Shown here: piece after piece, positions 47,694-55,597 of the stretch
Position numbering within the stretch: the stretch's first letter is position 1
How the letters are laid out: each line of letters starts with the position of its first letter
Origin: Sphingomonas changnyeongensis
GTDB taxonomy: Bacteria > Pseudomonadota > Alphaproteobacteria > Sphingomonadales > Sphingomonadaceae
Direction of reading: 5' to 3'
Assembly: GCF_009913435.1 (NCBI RefSeq)
Contig: NZ_CP047895.1
Span: forward strand, 1,310,501 to 1,374,500
Length of the DNA: 64,000 nt
Made by a program: the position numbers and the translations under genes
Notes under the pieces: model-generated
Databases searched by the model: none
Seen by the model: the letters and a program-made list of their open reading frames with translations, nothing else
What the model was told of the DNA's origin: nothing

Positions 47694-48956
47694 ATGAGCA
47701 ACCGCCCCAACCTGCCGCCGCTATCGCTGCACGTTCCCGAGCCGAAATACCGGCCCGGCGACGAGGCCGATTTCAGCGACCTTCAGATTCCGGCCGCGGG
47801 CAGCGCCCCGCGGCCCGCAACCGATGTGCATCCCTCGGCCATTCACGACCTGTCCTATGGGCTGGTGCGCGTGCTCGACGATGAGGGGCGCGCGGTCGGC
47901 CCCTGGGATCCCAAGCTTGATCCCGACCGGCTGCGCGCGATGCTGCGCGCGATGGCGCTCACCCGCGCGTTCGACGAGCGCATGTATCGCGCCCAGCGCC
48001 AGGGCAAGACCAGCTTCTACATGAAGTGCACGGGCGAAGAGGCGGTGGCCGTCGCCGCCACCTTCGCGCTCGACCGCGACGACATGTGCTTTCCCAGCTA
48101 TCGCCAGCAGGGCATCCTGATCTCGCGCGGCTATCCGCTCGTCGAGATGATGAACCAGATCTATTCGAACAAGGGTGATCCGCTGCAGGGCCGGCAGCTG
48201 CCGATCATGTATTCGTCTAAGGAAACCGGCTTTTTCTCCATCTCCGGCAACCTTGCGACGCAATATCCGCAGGCGGTGGGCTGGGCGATGGCGAGCGCGG
48301 CGCGCGGCGACACCCGCATCGCCGCCACCTGGTGCGGCGAAGGCTCGACCGCCGAGGGCGATTTCCATTCCGCGCTGACCTTTGCCACCGTCTACCGCGC
48401 GCCGGTGCTGTTCAATGTCGTCAACAATCAGTGGGCGATTTCGAGCTTTTCGGGCTTTGCCGGGGCCGAGGCGACGACCTTTGCCGCGCGGGCGATCGGC
48501 TATGGCATTGCCGGGCTGCGCGTCGACGGCAATGACGCGCTTGCCGTCTATGCGGCGACCGAGTGGGCGGCCGAGCGCGCGCGCACCAACCAGGGGCCGA
48601 CGCTGATCGAGCATTTCACCTACCGCGCCGAAGGGCATTCGACCTCGGACGATCCGAGCGCTTATCGTTCATCGGGCGAGCCCAATGCCTGGCCGCTGGG
48701 CGATCCGGTCCGCCGCCTGAAGGACCACCTGATCCGCCTTGGCGAATGGGACGAGGACCGTCATGCGGCGATGGACCGCGAATGCGCCGAAACCGTGAAG
48801 GCCGCGCAGAAAGAGGCCGAGAAGAACGGCATCCTCGGTCATGGCCTGCACCAGCCGTTCGAGACGATGTTCGAGGGCGTGTTCGAAGACATGCCCTGGC
48901 ATCTGAAGGAGCAGAGCGACCAGATGATCGCCGAGCGCAAGGCCGCCGGCATATGA
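47694..48956 (+). CDS. bkdA1: branched-chain 2-oxoacid dehydrogenase E1 alpha
   Basis: The thiamine-diphosphate E1 alpha subunit that decarboxylates branched-chain 2-oxoacids from Leu, Ile and Val. From the ATG at 47694, 420 residues. Key blocks: QRQGKTSFYMKCTGEEA, FPSYRQQGILISRGYPL, the ThDP/Mg motif in WCGEGSTAEGDFHSALTFA then VVNNQWAISSF, and phosphorylation-loop-like RAEGHSTSDDPSAYR. It heads the E1alpha-E1beta-E2 operon. The 18-codon frame after it overlaps its stop. Confidence 0.94.
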   Translation: MSNRPNLPPLSLHVPEPKYRPGDEADFSDLQIPAAGSAPRPATDVHPSAIHDLSYGLVRVLDDEGRAVGPWDPKLDPDRLRAMLRAMALTRAFDERMYRAQRQGKTSFYMKCTGEEAVAVAATFALDRDDMCFPSYRQQGILISRGYPLVEMMNQIYSNKGDPLQGRQLPIMYSSKETGFFSISGNLATQYPQAVGWAMASAARGDTRIAATWCGEGSTAEGDFHSALTFATVYRAPVLFNVVNNQWAISSFSGFAGAEATTFAARAIGYGIAGLRVDGNDALAVYAATEWAAERARTNQGPTLIEHFTYRAEGHSTSDDPSAYRSSGEPNAWPLGDPVRRLKDHLIRLGEWDEDRHAAMDRECAETVKAAQKEAEKNGILGHGLHQPFETMFEGVFEDMPWHLKEQSDQMIAERKAAGI

Positions 48957-49009
48957 GCGCCGCGATCGATCAGGGGCTTTGCGACGCCTATTTCGCGCGG
49001 GAAGCCTGA
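48953..49009 (+). CDS. 18-codon mini-ORF between bkdA1 and bkdA2
   Basis: MSAAIDQGLCDAYFAREA is encoded by a frame whose ATG overlaps the bkdA1 stop (ATGA) and whose stop is three bases before the bkdA2 ATG. Its placement could carry ribosomes from one gene to the next. Whether the peptide has a role is unknown; the frame may be accidental. Confidence 0.3.
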   Translation: MSAAIDQGLCDAYFAREA

Positions 49010-49012
49010 CCC

Positions 49013-50065
49013 ATGAGTGATGACCAGACGATGCAGCTGAGCCAGGCGGCCACGCGCCGCATGAACATGATCCAGGCGATCAACTCCGCCATGGATGTGA
49101 TGATGGAACGCGACGACCATGTCGTCGTGATGGGCGAGGATGTCGGCTATTTCGGCGGCGTGTTCCGCGCGACCGCGGGGCTGCAGAAGAAATATGGCAA
49201 GACCCGCGCGTTCGACACGCCGATCACCGAAATCGGGATCATCGGCGTGGCGATCGGCATGGGTGCCTATGGCCTGCGGCCGGTGCCCGAAATCCAGTTT
49301 GCCGATTACATCTATCCCGCGCTCGACCAGCTGGTGTCCGAAGCGGCGCGGCTGCGTTACCGCTCGAACGGCGATTTCACCGCGCCGATCACCGTGCGCT
49401 CGCCCTATGGCGGCGGCATTTTCGGCGGCCAGACGCACAGCCAGTCGCCCGAGGGGATCTTCACGCACGTGTCAGGCATCAAGACGGTGATCCCGTCGAC
49501 CCCCTATGACGCCAAGGGGCTGCTGATCGCCGCGATCGAGGACAATGATCCGGTGCTCTTCCTTGAGCCCAAGCGCATCTATAACGGCCCGTTCGACGGC
49601 CGTTACGACCGCCCGGCCAAGAACTGGACCGCGCATCCGGCAAGCGAGGTGCCCGAGGGCTATTACCGCGTCGAACTGGGCAAGGCCGCGACCGTGCGCG
49701 CCGGCGAGGCGGTGACGATCCTGTGCTACGGCACGATGGTGCATGTCGTGGCCAGCACGATCGAGGAACTGGGCATCGATGCCGAGATCATCGATCTGCG
49801 CACGCTGGTGCCGCTCGACATCGAGGCGATCGAGACGTCGGTCAAGAAGACCGGCCGCTGCATGATCGTGCACGAGGCGACGCGCACCTCCGGCTTCGGG
49901 GCCGAGCTGTCGGCGCTGGTGCAGGAGCGCTGCTTCTATCATCTGGAAGCGCCGATCGAGCGCGTGACCGGCTTCGACACGCCTTACCCCCACAGCCTTG
50001 AATGGGCCTATTTCCCCGGCCCGGTGCGCCTGCGCGAGGCGCTGAAGAAGATCATGAAGGACTGA
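49013..50065 (+). CDS. bkdA2: branched-chain 2-oxoacid dehydrogenase E1 beta
   Basis: The E1 beta subunit pairing with the preceding E1 alpha. 350 residues; blocks MNMIQAINSAMDVMMERDDH, VVMGEDVGYFGGVFRATAGL, FDTPITEIGIIGVAIGMGAY and TVRSPYGGGIFGGQTHSQSP are family typical. It begins three bases after the mini-ORF and ends six bases before the E2 gene. Confidence 0.95.
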   Translation: MSDDQTMQLSQAATRRMNMIQAINSAMDVMMERDDHVVVMGEDVGYFGGVFRATAGLQKKYGKTRAFDTPITEIGIIGVAIGMGAYGLRPVPEIQFADYIYPALDQLVSEAARLRYRSNGDFTAPITVRSPYGGGIFGGQTHSQSPEGIFTHVSGIKTVIPSTPYDAKGLLIAAIEDNDPVLFLEPKRIYNGPFDGRYDRPAKNWTAHPASEVPEGYYRVELGKAATVRAGEAVTILCYGTMVHVVASTIEELGIDAEIIDLRTLVPLDIEAIETSVKKTGRCMIVHEATRTSGFGAELSALVQERCFYHLEAPIERVTGFDTPYPHSLEWAYFPGPVRLREALKKIMKD

Positions 50066-50071
50066 CCAGCC

Positions 50072-51364
50072 ATGGCTCTCTACACCTTCCGCCTTCCCGA
50101 TATCGGCGAAGGCATTGCCGAGGCCGAGATCGTCGCCTGGCACGTGAAAGTGGGCGACCGCGTCGAGGAGGACGGCAAGCTTGCCGATCTGATGACCGAC
50201 AAGGCGACCGTCGAGATGGAATCGCCGGTCGCCGGCATCGTCCGCGAGATTGCGGGGGCCGAAGGCGATGTGATCGCGATCGGCTCCGCGCTCGCGGTGA
50301 TCGAGGTCGAGGGCGATGTTGCCGAGGATGATGGGGAGGCGGCGGCCAGCCCCGCGCCGGCACCCGCACCGGCTCCCGAGCCTGTCGCCGCTCCGGCCCC
50401 ATCCCCGGTTGCTGCCCCGGTCGCTGCCCCGGCACCCGCTCCCGCACCGGCCCCGGTCGCCGCCCCGGCGCCTGCGCCTGCTGCCGCGCACGGCCCGATC
50501 CTCGCTTCGCCGGCGGTGCGCGCGCGCGCGGCCGATCTGGGGATCGATCTGGCCGCCGTGCGCCCGGCGCAGGACGGGCGCATCCGCCATGCCGACCTCG
50601 ATGCGTATCTCGGCTATCATGCCGGCCAGGGCTATGGCCGGCCGGGCGCGGCGCGCGCCGATGAACAGGTGCGCGTGATCGGCATGCGCCGCCGCATCGC
50701 CGAGAACATGGCGGCGTCGAAGCGCCACATCCCGCATTTCACCTATGTCGATGAAATCGATGTCACCGCGCTTGAGGATCTGCGCGCTGATTTGAACGCC
50801 AATCGCGGCGACCGGCCCAAGCTGACCATGCTGCCGCTGCTGATCGTCGCGATCTGCCGCACGCTGCCTGATTTTCCGATGCTCAACGCCCGTTATGATG
50901 ACGAGGCGGGGATCGTCACCCGCTCGGGCGCCGTGCATCTGGGCATGGCGACGCAGACCGATGCCGGGCTGATGGTGCCGGTGATCCGCGACGCGCAGGA
51001 CAGGAATGTCTGGCAGCTGGCGCGCGAGATCGCCCGGCTGGCCGATGCCGCGCGCACCGGCAAGGCGACGTCGGCCGAACTGTCGGGATCGACCATCACC
51101 GTCACCTCGCTCGGCCCGCTGGGCGGGATCGCGACGACCCCGGTCATCAACCGGCCCGAGGTTGCGATCATCGGCCCGAACAAGATCGTCGAGCGACCGG
51201 TGTTCCGCCCCAATGGCCGGGGCGGGGAGGACATTGTCCGCGCCAAGCTGATGAACCTGTCGATCAGCTGCGACCACCGGGTCGTCGATGGCTGGGACGC
51301 GGCCAGCTATGTCCAGGCGCTCAAGAAGCTGATCGAGACGCCGGTGCTGCTGTTCGCCGACTAG
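50072..51364 (+). CDS. bkdB: branched-chain 2-oxoacid dehydrogenase E2 (lipoyl acyltransferase)
   Basis: The E2 core of the complex, moving the acyl group from lipoate to CoA. Domains: an N-terminal lipoyl domain with the lipoylated Lys in LMTDKATVEMESPVAG, a long Ala/Pro linker (about residues 90-145), an E1/E3-binding domain (LASPAVRARAADLGIDL), and the catalytic domain ending in SCDHRVVDGWDAA (His and Asp of the active site). 430 residues. No E3 (lpd) gene follows, so E3 must come from elsewhere in the genome. Confidence 0.95.
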   Translation: MALYTFRLPDIGEGIAEAEIVAWHVKVGDRVEEDGKLADLMTDKATVEMESPVAGIVREIAGAEGDVIAIGSALAVIEVEGDVAEDDGEAAASPAPAPAPAPEPVAAPAPSPVAAPVAAPAPAPAPAPVAAPAPAPAAAHGPILASPAVRARAADLGIDLAAVRPAQDGRIRHADLDAYLGYHAGQGYGRPGAARADEQVRVIGMRRRIAENMAASKRHIPHFTYVDEIDVTALEDLRADLNANRGDRPKLTMLPLLIVAICRTLPDFPMLNARYDDEAGIVTRSGAVHLGMATQTDAGLMVPVIRDAQDRNVWQLAREIARLADAARTGKATSAELSGSTITVTSLGPLGGIATTPVINRPEVAIIGPNKIVERPVFRPNGRGGEDIVRAKLMNLSISCDHRVVDGWDAASYVQALKKLIETPVLLFAD

Positions 51365-51374
51365 GACAGTTAGT

Positions 51375-51426
51375 CACCCCGCCCGCCGCCCCGCTCCCCC
51401 AGCCGAAGCGGGGCGGCGGGCGGGTG
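51375..51426 (+). terminator. long GC stem-loop ending the bkd operon
   Basis: A 20-bp stem with one bulged C (51375-51395 against 51407-51426) follows the E2 stop by 10 bases. It sits directly before the promoter of the repair locus and would insulate the two units. Confidence 0.75.
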
Positions 51427-51427
51427 C

Positions 51428-51464
51428 TTGCACAGCGGCGAGCGTGAACATATAAAGAACATCG
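51428..51464 (+). promoter_or_regulatory. sigma70-like promoter with LexA (SOS) box, leaderless start
   Basis: TTGCAC (51428-51433), a 17-base spacer and TATAAA (51451-51456) form a near-ideal promoter. Over its -10 lies GAAC-N7-GAAC (51446-51460); on the other strand this reads GTTCTTTATATGTTC, the alphaproteobacterial LexA box. The ATG at 51465 is 8 bases after the -10, so the transcript probably starts at or next to the start codon, without a leader. The reading is direct; LexA binding is inferred from the known motif. Confidence 0.85.
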
Positions 51465-52715
51465 ATGGCCCAGCTCGATGTTCGCCAAAAGCTCGAAATC
51501 CTTGCCGACGCCGCCAAATATGATGCGTCGTGTGCGTCGTCGGGCAGCGCCCGGCGCAACAGCCTGAAGGCCGGACCGCGCGGCACCAAAGGGTTGGGAT
51601 CGACCGAGGGCATGGGCATCTGCCACGCCTATGCGCCCGATGGCCGCTGCATCTCGCTGCTCAAGATCCTGCTGACCAACAGCTGCATCTTCGACTGCCA
51701 TTATTGCATCAACCGCAAAAGCTCGAACGTGCGCCGGGCGCGCTTCACCGCGCGCGAGGTGGTCGATCTCACCATCTCCTTCTACAAGCGCAACTATATC
51801 GAGGGGCTGTTCCTGTCCTCGGGCATCATCGCGTCGAGCGACTATACGATGGAACAGCTGGTCGAGGTCGCGCGCAGCCTGCGCGAGGACCATGATTTCC
51901 GCGGCTATATCCATCTGAAAACGATCCCCGACGCCGATCCCGAACTGGTCAGGCAGGCGGGGCTGTATGCCGACCGGCTGTCGATCAATGTCGAACTGCC
52001 GACCGAGGGCGGGCTGAAGCGGCTCGCGCCCGAAAAATCATCGGTGCGGATCGAAGGCGCGATGGCCGATGTCGCCGGCCATATCGCCGAGGCGCGCGAC
52101 GCACGCCGGTTCCGCCATGCGCCGCGCATGGCCCCGGGCGGCCAGTCGACGCAGATGATCATCGGCGCCGACAGCGCGACCGATGGCGATGTCATCCGCC
52201 GCGCGTCCGGCCTTTACCGCCGCCACGGGCTGCGCCGCGTCTATTATTCGGCGTTCAGCCCGATCCCCGATGCCAGCGCGGTGCTGCCGCTGCGCCGCCC
52301 GCCGCTGATGCGCGAGCACCGGCTCTACCAGTCCGACTGGCTGATGCGCTTTTACGGCTTTGCACCCGACGAGATGGTCGATGCCGCCGATGCCAGCGGC
52401 ATGCTGCCGCTCGACATTGATCCCAAGCTTGCCTGGGCGCTCAAGCACCGTGCCAGCTTTCCGGTCGACGTCAACCGCGCCCCGCGCGAGCTGCTGCTGC
52501 GCGTGCCGGGGCTGGGGGTGAAGGCGGTCGGCGCGATCCTGTCCGCCCGGCGCTGGCGGCGGCTGCGGCTTGACGACATTGGCCGGCTGACGGTGTCGGT
52601 GGCGCGGGTGCGGCCCTTTCTGGTGACCGAGGACTGGCGGCCGACGACCCTGGTCGACCGGACCGATCTGCGCCAGTTAATCACAAGCAAAAACAATCAG
52701 TTGGAGCTTTTTTAA
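51465..52715 (+). CDS. putative DNA modification/repair radical SAM protein
   Basis: Matches the family named putative DNA modification/repair radical SAM protein. The SAM-cluster motif is CIFDCHYCINRKSSNVRRARF (Cys-x3-Cys-x2-Cys), preceded by GICHAYAPDGRCISLLKILLTN. The C-terminal part has a helix-hairpin-helix (NRAPRELLLRVPGLGVKAVGA), a DNA-binding element. 416 residues. In many bacteria this gene stands beside a UDG-superfamily fusion; here that gene is at 53603. A LexA box covers its promoter. Chemistry and substrate are not established for the family. Confidence 0.92.
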   Translation: MAQLDVRQKLEILADAAKYDASCASSGSARRNSLKAGPRGTKGLGSTEGMGICHAYAPDGRCISLLKILLTNSCIFDCHYCINRKSSNVRRARFTAREVVDLTISFYKRNYIEGLFLSSGIIASSDYTMEQLVEVARSLREDHDFRGYIHLKTIPDADPELVRQAGLYADRLSINVELPTEGGLKRLAPEKSSVRIEGAMADVAGHIAEARDARRFRHAPRMAPGGQSTQMIIGADSATDGDVIRRASGLYRRHGLRRVYYSAFSPIPDASAVLPLRRPPLMREHRLYQSDWLMRFYGFAPDEMVDAADASGMLPLDIDPKLAWALKHRASFPVDVNRAPRELLLRVPGLGVKAVGAILSARRWRRLRLDDIGRLTVSVARVRPFLVTEDWRPTTLVDRTDLRQLITSKNNQLELF

Positions 52716-52716
52716 G

Positions 52717-52799
52717 CTAGGGAGATTCCCTAGGGTTTGACGCCCGTCAAAGAGGCGCGCCGGCGGTGTCGCCATGTCCGCCTTCGTCAAAGACGAAGG
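52717..52799 (+). repeat. three short inverted repeats before ompW
   Basis: CTAGGG-AGATT-CCCTAG (52717-52733), TTTGAC-GCCC-GTCAAA (52736-52751) and CCTTCGTC-AAA-GACGAAGG (52781-52799) follow one another in the 93-bp gap. The first could end the radical SAM transcript; the last sits just above the ompW ribosome site and could control its translation. Confidence 0.7.
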
Positions 52800-52808
52800 G
52801 GCAAGAAG

Positions 52809-53462
52809 ATGATCCGCACATTGACGTTCGCACTGCTCGCTGCCGCCGCGGCCCAGCCGGCCATGGCCGAGGCCGGGGATTTCCAGGTCCGACTGCGCGG
52901 CATTCTGGTCGCGCCCAATGAGAAATCGGGCGATGTGCTGCCCGCCTTTCCGGGCGAAAAGGTGAGCGTCGACAACAGCTTCATGCCCGAAATCGACTTT
53001 ACCTATTTCGTGTCCGATCATGTCTCGCTCGAACTGATCGCGGCGACGACCAAGCACACCGCATCGGGCCGCACCGGCACCACCGGGTCGATCGGTGCGC
53101 TCGCCTCGACCTGGGTGCTGCCGCCGACGTTGACCGTCCAGTATCGCCCGATCGCCAAGGGCAAGGTGCGCCCCTATGTCGGCGCGGGCGTCAACTACAC
53201 GCTGTTCTATTCGGAAGATGCGAGCGCGGGGCTTGAACGTGCGGTCGGCGCGACGCGGGTGAACCTCAAATCCAGCCTTGGCTGGGCGGCGCAGGCCGGT
53301 GTCGATATCGACCTCAACGACAAGATTTTCCTCAATCTCGACGTCAAATATATCGATATCGACACGACCGCGCGGCTGGCGACGACGGCGATCGGCACTC
53401 AGCGCGTGCGGCTGAACCTTGATCCGTTCGTGTTCGGCGCGGGGCTGGGCTTCCGCTTCTGA
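52809..53462 (+). CDS. OmpW-family outer membrane protein
   Basis: A 217-residue outer membrane beta-barrel of the OmpW type: signal peptide ending AQPAMAEA, first strand FQVRLRGILVAPNEKSGD, the family block PEIDFTYFVSDHVSLELIAAT and a terminal FGAGLGFRF with C-terminal Phe. OmpW proteins allow hydrophobic compounds through the membrane and respond to stress. It is an unexpected neighbour between two DNA-repair genes, and its own hairpin-rich leader suggests separate control. Confidence 0.92.
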   Translation: MIRTLTFALLAAAAAQPAMAEAGDFQVRLRGILVAPNEKSGDVLPAFPGEKVSVDNSFMPEIDFTYFVSDHVSLELIAATTKHTASGRTGTTGSIGALASTWVLPPTLTVQYRPIAKGKVRPYVGAGVNYTLFYSEDASAGLERAVGATRVNLKSSLGWAAQAGVDIDLNDKIFLNLDVKYIDIDTTARLATTAIGTQRVRLNLDPFVFGAGLGFRF

Positions 53463-53602
53463 ACCGCCGAATGACTTGGGGCTGAGGTTGCCTGGCGGGA
53501 TGACCGGCCGGATGGCTTTTGCCGGTCCCGTGCAATGCTTATCTCCCGCCCCGACGCCCGCTGCATCGGCGGGCGGAGAGGCCGGGAGGTTGGGCAGGCG
53601 GG

Positions 53603-55075
53603 ATGCGGCATATCAGGCTGGCGCGGGCGGATGATGCGGACGGGTGGCGCGACGCCGCCCGGGCGCTGATCGCCGCGTCGGTGCCGCCCGAACGGGTCAG
53701 CTGGTCGGTCGGGGAGGAGGGGGGCGACCTGTTCGCCGCGCTCGCCCCGGCCGGCGAGGCATCTGCCCCCGAACCCGGGCCGGGTTTCACCGTGCCGCGC
53801 GCCTTTCTGGAGGTCATGCGGCTGGCGATTGTCCACCGCGATCCGGAGCGGTTCGGGCTGCTCTACACCTTGCTCTGGCGGCTGCGCACCGCCCCCAGGC
53901 TGATCGAGGACCGCGCCGATCCGCTGGTCCGGCGGCTCGATGAGATGGTCCGTTCGGTCCGGCGCGACATGCACAAGATGCGCGCCTTTGTCCGTTTCCG
54001 CGAGGTGGCGGAGGGCGAGGGCAGCCGCTTTGTCGCCTGGTTCGAGCCCGATCATCACATCGTCCGGCTGAATGCCGGCTTCTTCGTCCGCCGGTTCGCG
54101 GCGATGCGCTGGTCGATCCTGACGCCCGAATGCGCGATCCACTGGGATGGCGAGCGGCTGACCGAAGGGCCGGGGGCCAGCCCCGCCGATGCGCCGGGCG
54201 GCGATCCGGTCGAGGCGATGTGGCACGGCTATTATGCCGCGATCTTCAACCCCGCGCGGGTCAAGATCGGCGCGATGCTCAAGGAAATGCCGCGCAAATA
54301 CTGGAAGAACCTGCCCGAGACGGCCCTCATCCCGCAGCTGATCGCAGGCGCACAGGCGCGCGAGACACAGATGATCGCCGCAGCCACCCCCGCAGACGAC
54401 GCAACCGCGCCGCGCCGCGCGGTCAGGGGCGATTCCGGCGACCGGGGCCGGGCCTGGGCGCTGCTCAGGGCGGAGGCGGCAGGCTGCACCCGCTGCCCGC
54501 TTCATGCCGGGGCCGGCGGCACGGTGTTCGGCGAGGGGCCGGTCGATGCGCGGCTGATGCTGGTCGGCGAGCAGCCCGGCGACCGCGAGGATCAGGCGGG
54601 CCGCCCCTTTGTCGGCCCCGCCGGCCAGCTGCTCGACCGCGCGCTCGGCGAGGCCGGGATCGACCGGGGGCGGCTCTACCTCACCAACGCGGTCAAGCAT
54701 TTCAAGCATGTGCAGCGCGGCCCGCGCCGCATCCACCAGACGCCCGGCCCGGCGGAAATCGACGCCTGTGCATGGTGGATCGAACAGGAAAGGCTGGTGA
54801 TCCGCCCGCCCGTCCTGCTCGCGCTCGGCGCGACGGCGGCGCGCGCGCTGCTCGGCCCGGGCGGAACCATCGCTGCGCTGCGCGGCCGCGCGCACCGGCT
54901 GGCCGACGGGGCCGAGGCGTGGGTGACCGTGCATCCCAGCTATTTGCTGCGCCTGCCCGATGCCGATCGGGCGCGCGACGAATATCGCCGCTTTGTCGAC
55001 GATCTCGGCCTTGCCTGGGCGCGGGCCGAGGCTCTTGCCGGGGGCGGGGCGGGCGCGCTAGAGGCGCGGCCATGA
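53603..55075 (+). CDS. DUF4130 + UdgX-type uracil-DNA glycosylase fusion
   Basis: A 490-residue two-domain protein. Residues about 1-250 form the DUF4130 domain (VPRAFLEVMRLAIVHRDPER, MHKMRAFVRFREV, FEPDHHIVRLNAGFFVRRFA), and 285-490 form a Fe-S uracil-DNA glycosylase with cluster Cys at 295, 298 and about 389. The active region is GEQPGDREDQAGRPFVGPAG. RRIHQ at 375-379 matches the UdgX loop, whose His (here His378) in Mycobacterium smegmatis UdgX covalently traps uracil-DNA. The ATG at 53603 follows GGGAGG-like bases. Next in the same direction is the DUF3297 gene, overlapping by four bases. Confidence 0.92.
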   Translation: MRHIRLARADDADGWRDAARALIAASVPPERVSWSVGEEGGDLFAALAPAGEASAPEPGPGFTVPRAFLEVMRLAIVHRDPERFGLLYTLLWRLRTAPRLIEDRADPLVRRLDEMVRSVRRDMHKMRAFVRFREVAEGEGSRFVAWFEPDHHIVRLNAGFFVRRFAAMRWSILTPECAIHWDGERLTEGPGASPADAPGGDPVEAMWHGYYAAIFNPARVKIGAMLKEMPRKYWKNLPETALIPQLIAGAQARETQMIAAATPADDATAPRRAVRGDSGDRGRAWALLRAEAAGCTRCPLHAGAGGTVFGEGPVDARLMLVGEQPGDREDQAGRPFVGPAGQLLDRALGEAGIDRGRLYLTNAVKHFKHVQRGPRRIHQTPGPAEIDACAWWIEQERLVIRPPVLLALGATAARALLGPGGTIAALRGRAHRLADGAEAWVTVHPSYLLRLPDADRARDEYRRFVDDLGLAWARAEALAGGGAGALEARP

Positions 55076-55332
55076 CCGATACCCCGCCCGACCGCCTGTC
55101 CTCCGACCCGCGCAGCCCCTTTTACGCGCCCGATCTGCTCGCCCGCGGCATCGGCATCCGCTTCAAGGGTGTCGAGCGCACCGATGTCGAGGAATATTGC
55201 GTCTCCGAAGGCTGGGTGCGCGTGGCGCTCGGCAAGAAGATGGACCGGCATGGCCGCCCGCTGACCATCAAGCTGACCGGCCCGGTCGAACCCTGGTTCC
55301 AGTCGCCGGCTGACGCGCCTGACGGCGCGTAA
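55072..55332 (+). CDS. DUF3297 family small protein
   Basis: An 86-residue DUF3297 protein: DRLSSDPRSPFYAPDLLARG, IGIRFKGVERTDVEEYCVSE, GWVRVALGKKMDRHGRPLT, IKLTGPVEPWF. It starts in an ATGA overlap with the UdgX stop, so it is translated with it. The family has no known role; coupling to UdgX hints at DNA repair but is not evidence by itself. Confidence 0.9.
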   Translation: MTDTPPDRLSSDPRSPFYAPDLLARGIGIRFKGVERTDVEEYCVSEGWVRVALGKKMDRHGRPLTIKLTGPVEPWFQSPADAPDGA

Positions 55333-55335
55333 TCA

Positions 55336-55398
55336 TTTGTTGTGCGCCCTACGGCGCAGGGGCGCGTTGTTTGTTGTGCGCCCTACGGCGCAGGGGCG
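55336..55398 (+). repeat. 29-bp direct repeat, two copies
   Basis: TTTGTTGTGCGCCCTACGGC and the nine bases after it occur at 55336-55364 and 55370-55398, a 34-bp period. They abut palindrome copy D. GGTGCCGTTCTTCC also recurs at 55472 and 55501. Confidence 0.85.
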
Positions 55399-55478
55399 GC
55401 ACCGGCCCGCTCCCCCACCCGGCCTCCCAACGGCAGGATACGCTATGGGAGGCCGGGTGGGGGAGCGGGCCGGTGCCG
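55397..55478. repeat. palindromic repeat copy D
   Basis: Perfect 33-bp arms (55397-55429 and 55446-55478) around ACGGCAGGATACGCTA, the same loop as copy C. It lies 65 bases past the DUF3297 stop and before the DUF808 gene. Confidence 0.95.
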
Positions 55479-55597
55479 TTCTTCCTGGCTAAAGACTCCC
55501 GGTGCCGTTCTTCCCAAATAAGCGCCTCCCGGTGCCGCGACTAAGCCATCTACTCCCCGGCCTTCCGCCGCCGCCCGCCATGCGCTAAGCGGCCGCC

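Noticed and set aside
55336-55398. CRISPR array
   Set aside because: Only two repeats with a 5-base gap and no cas genes.
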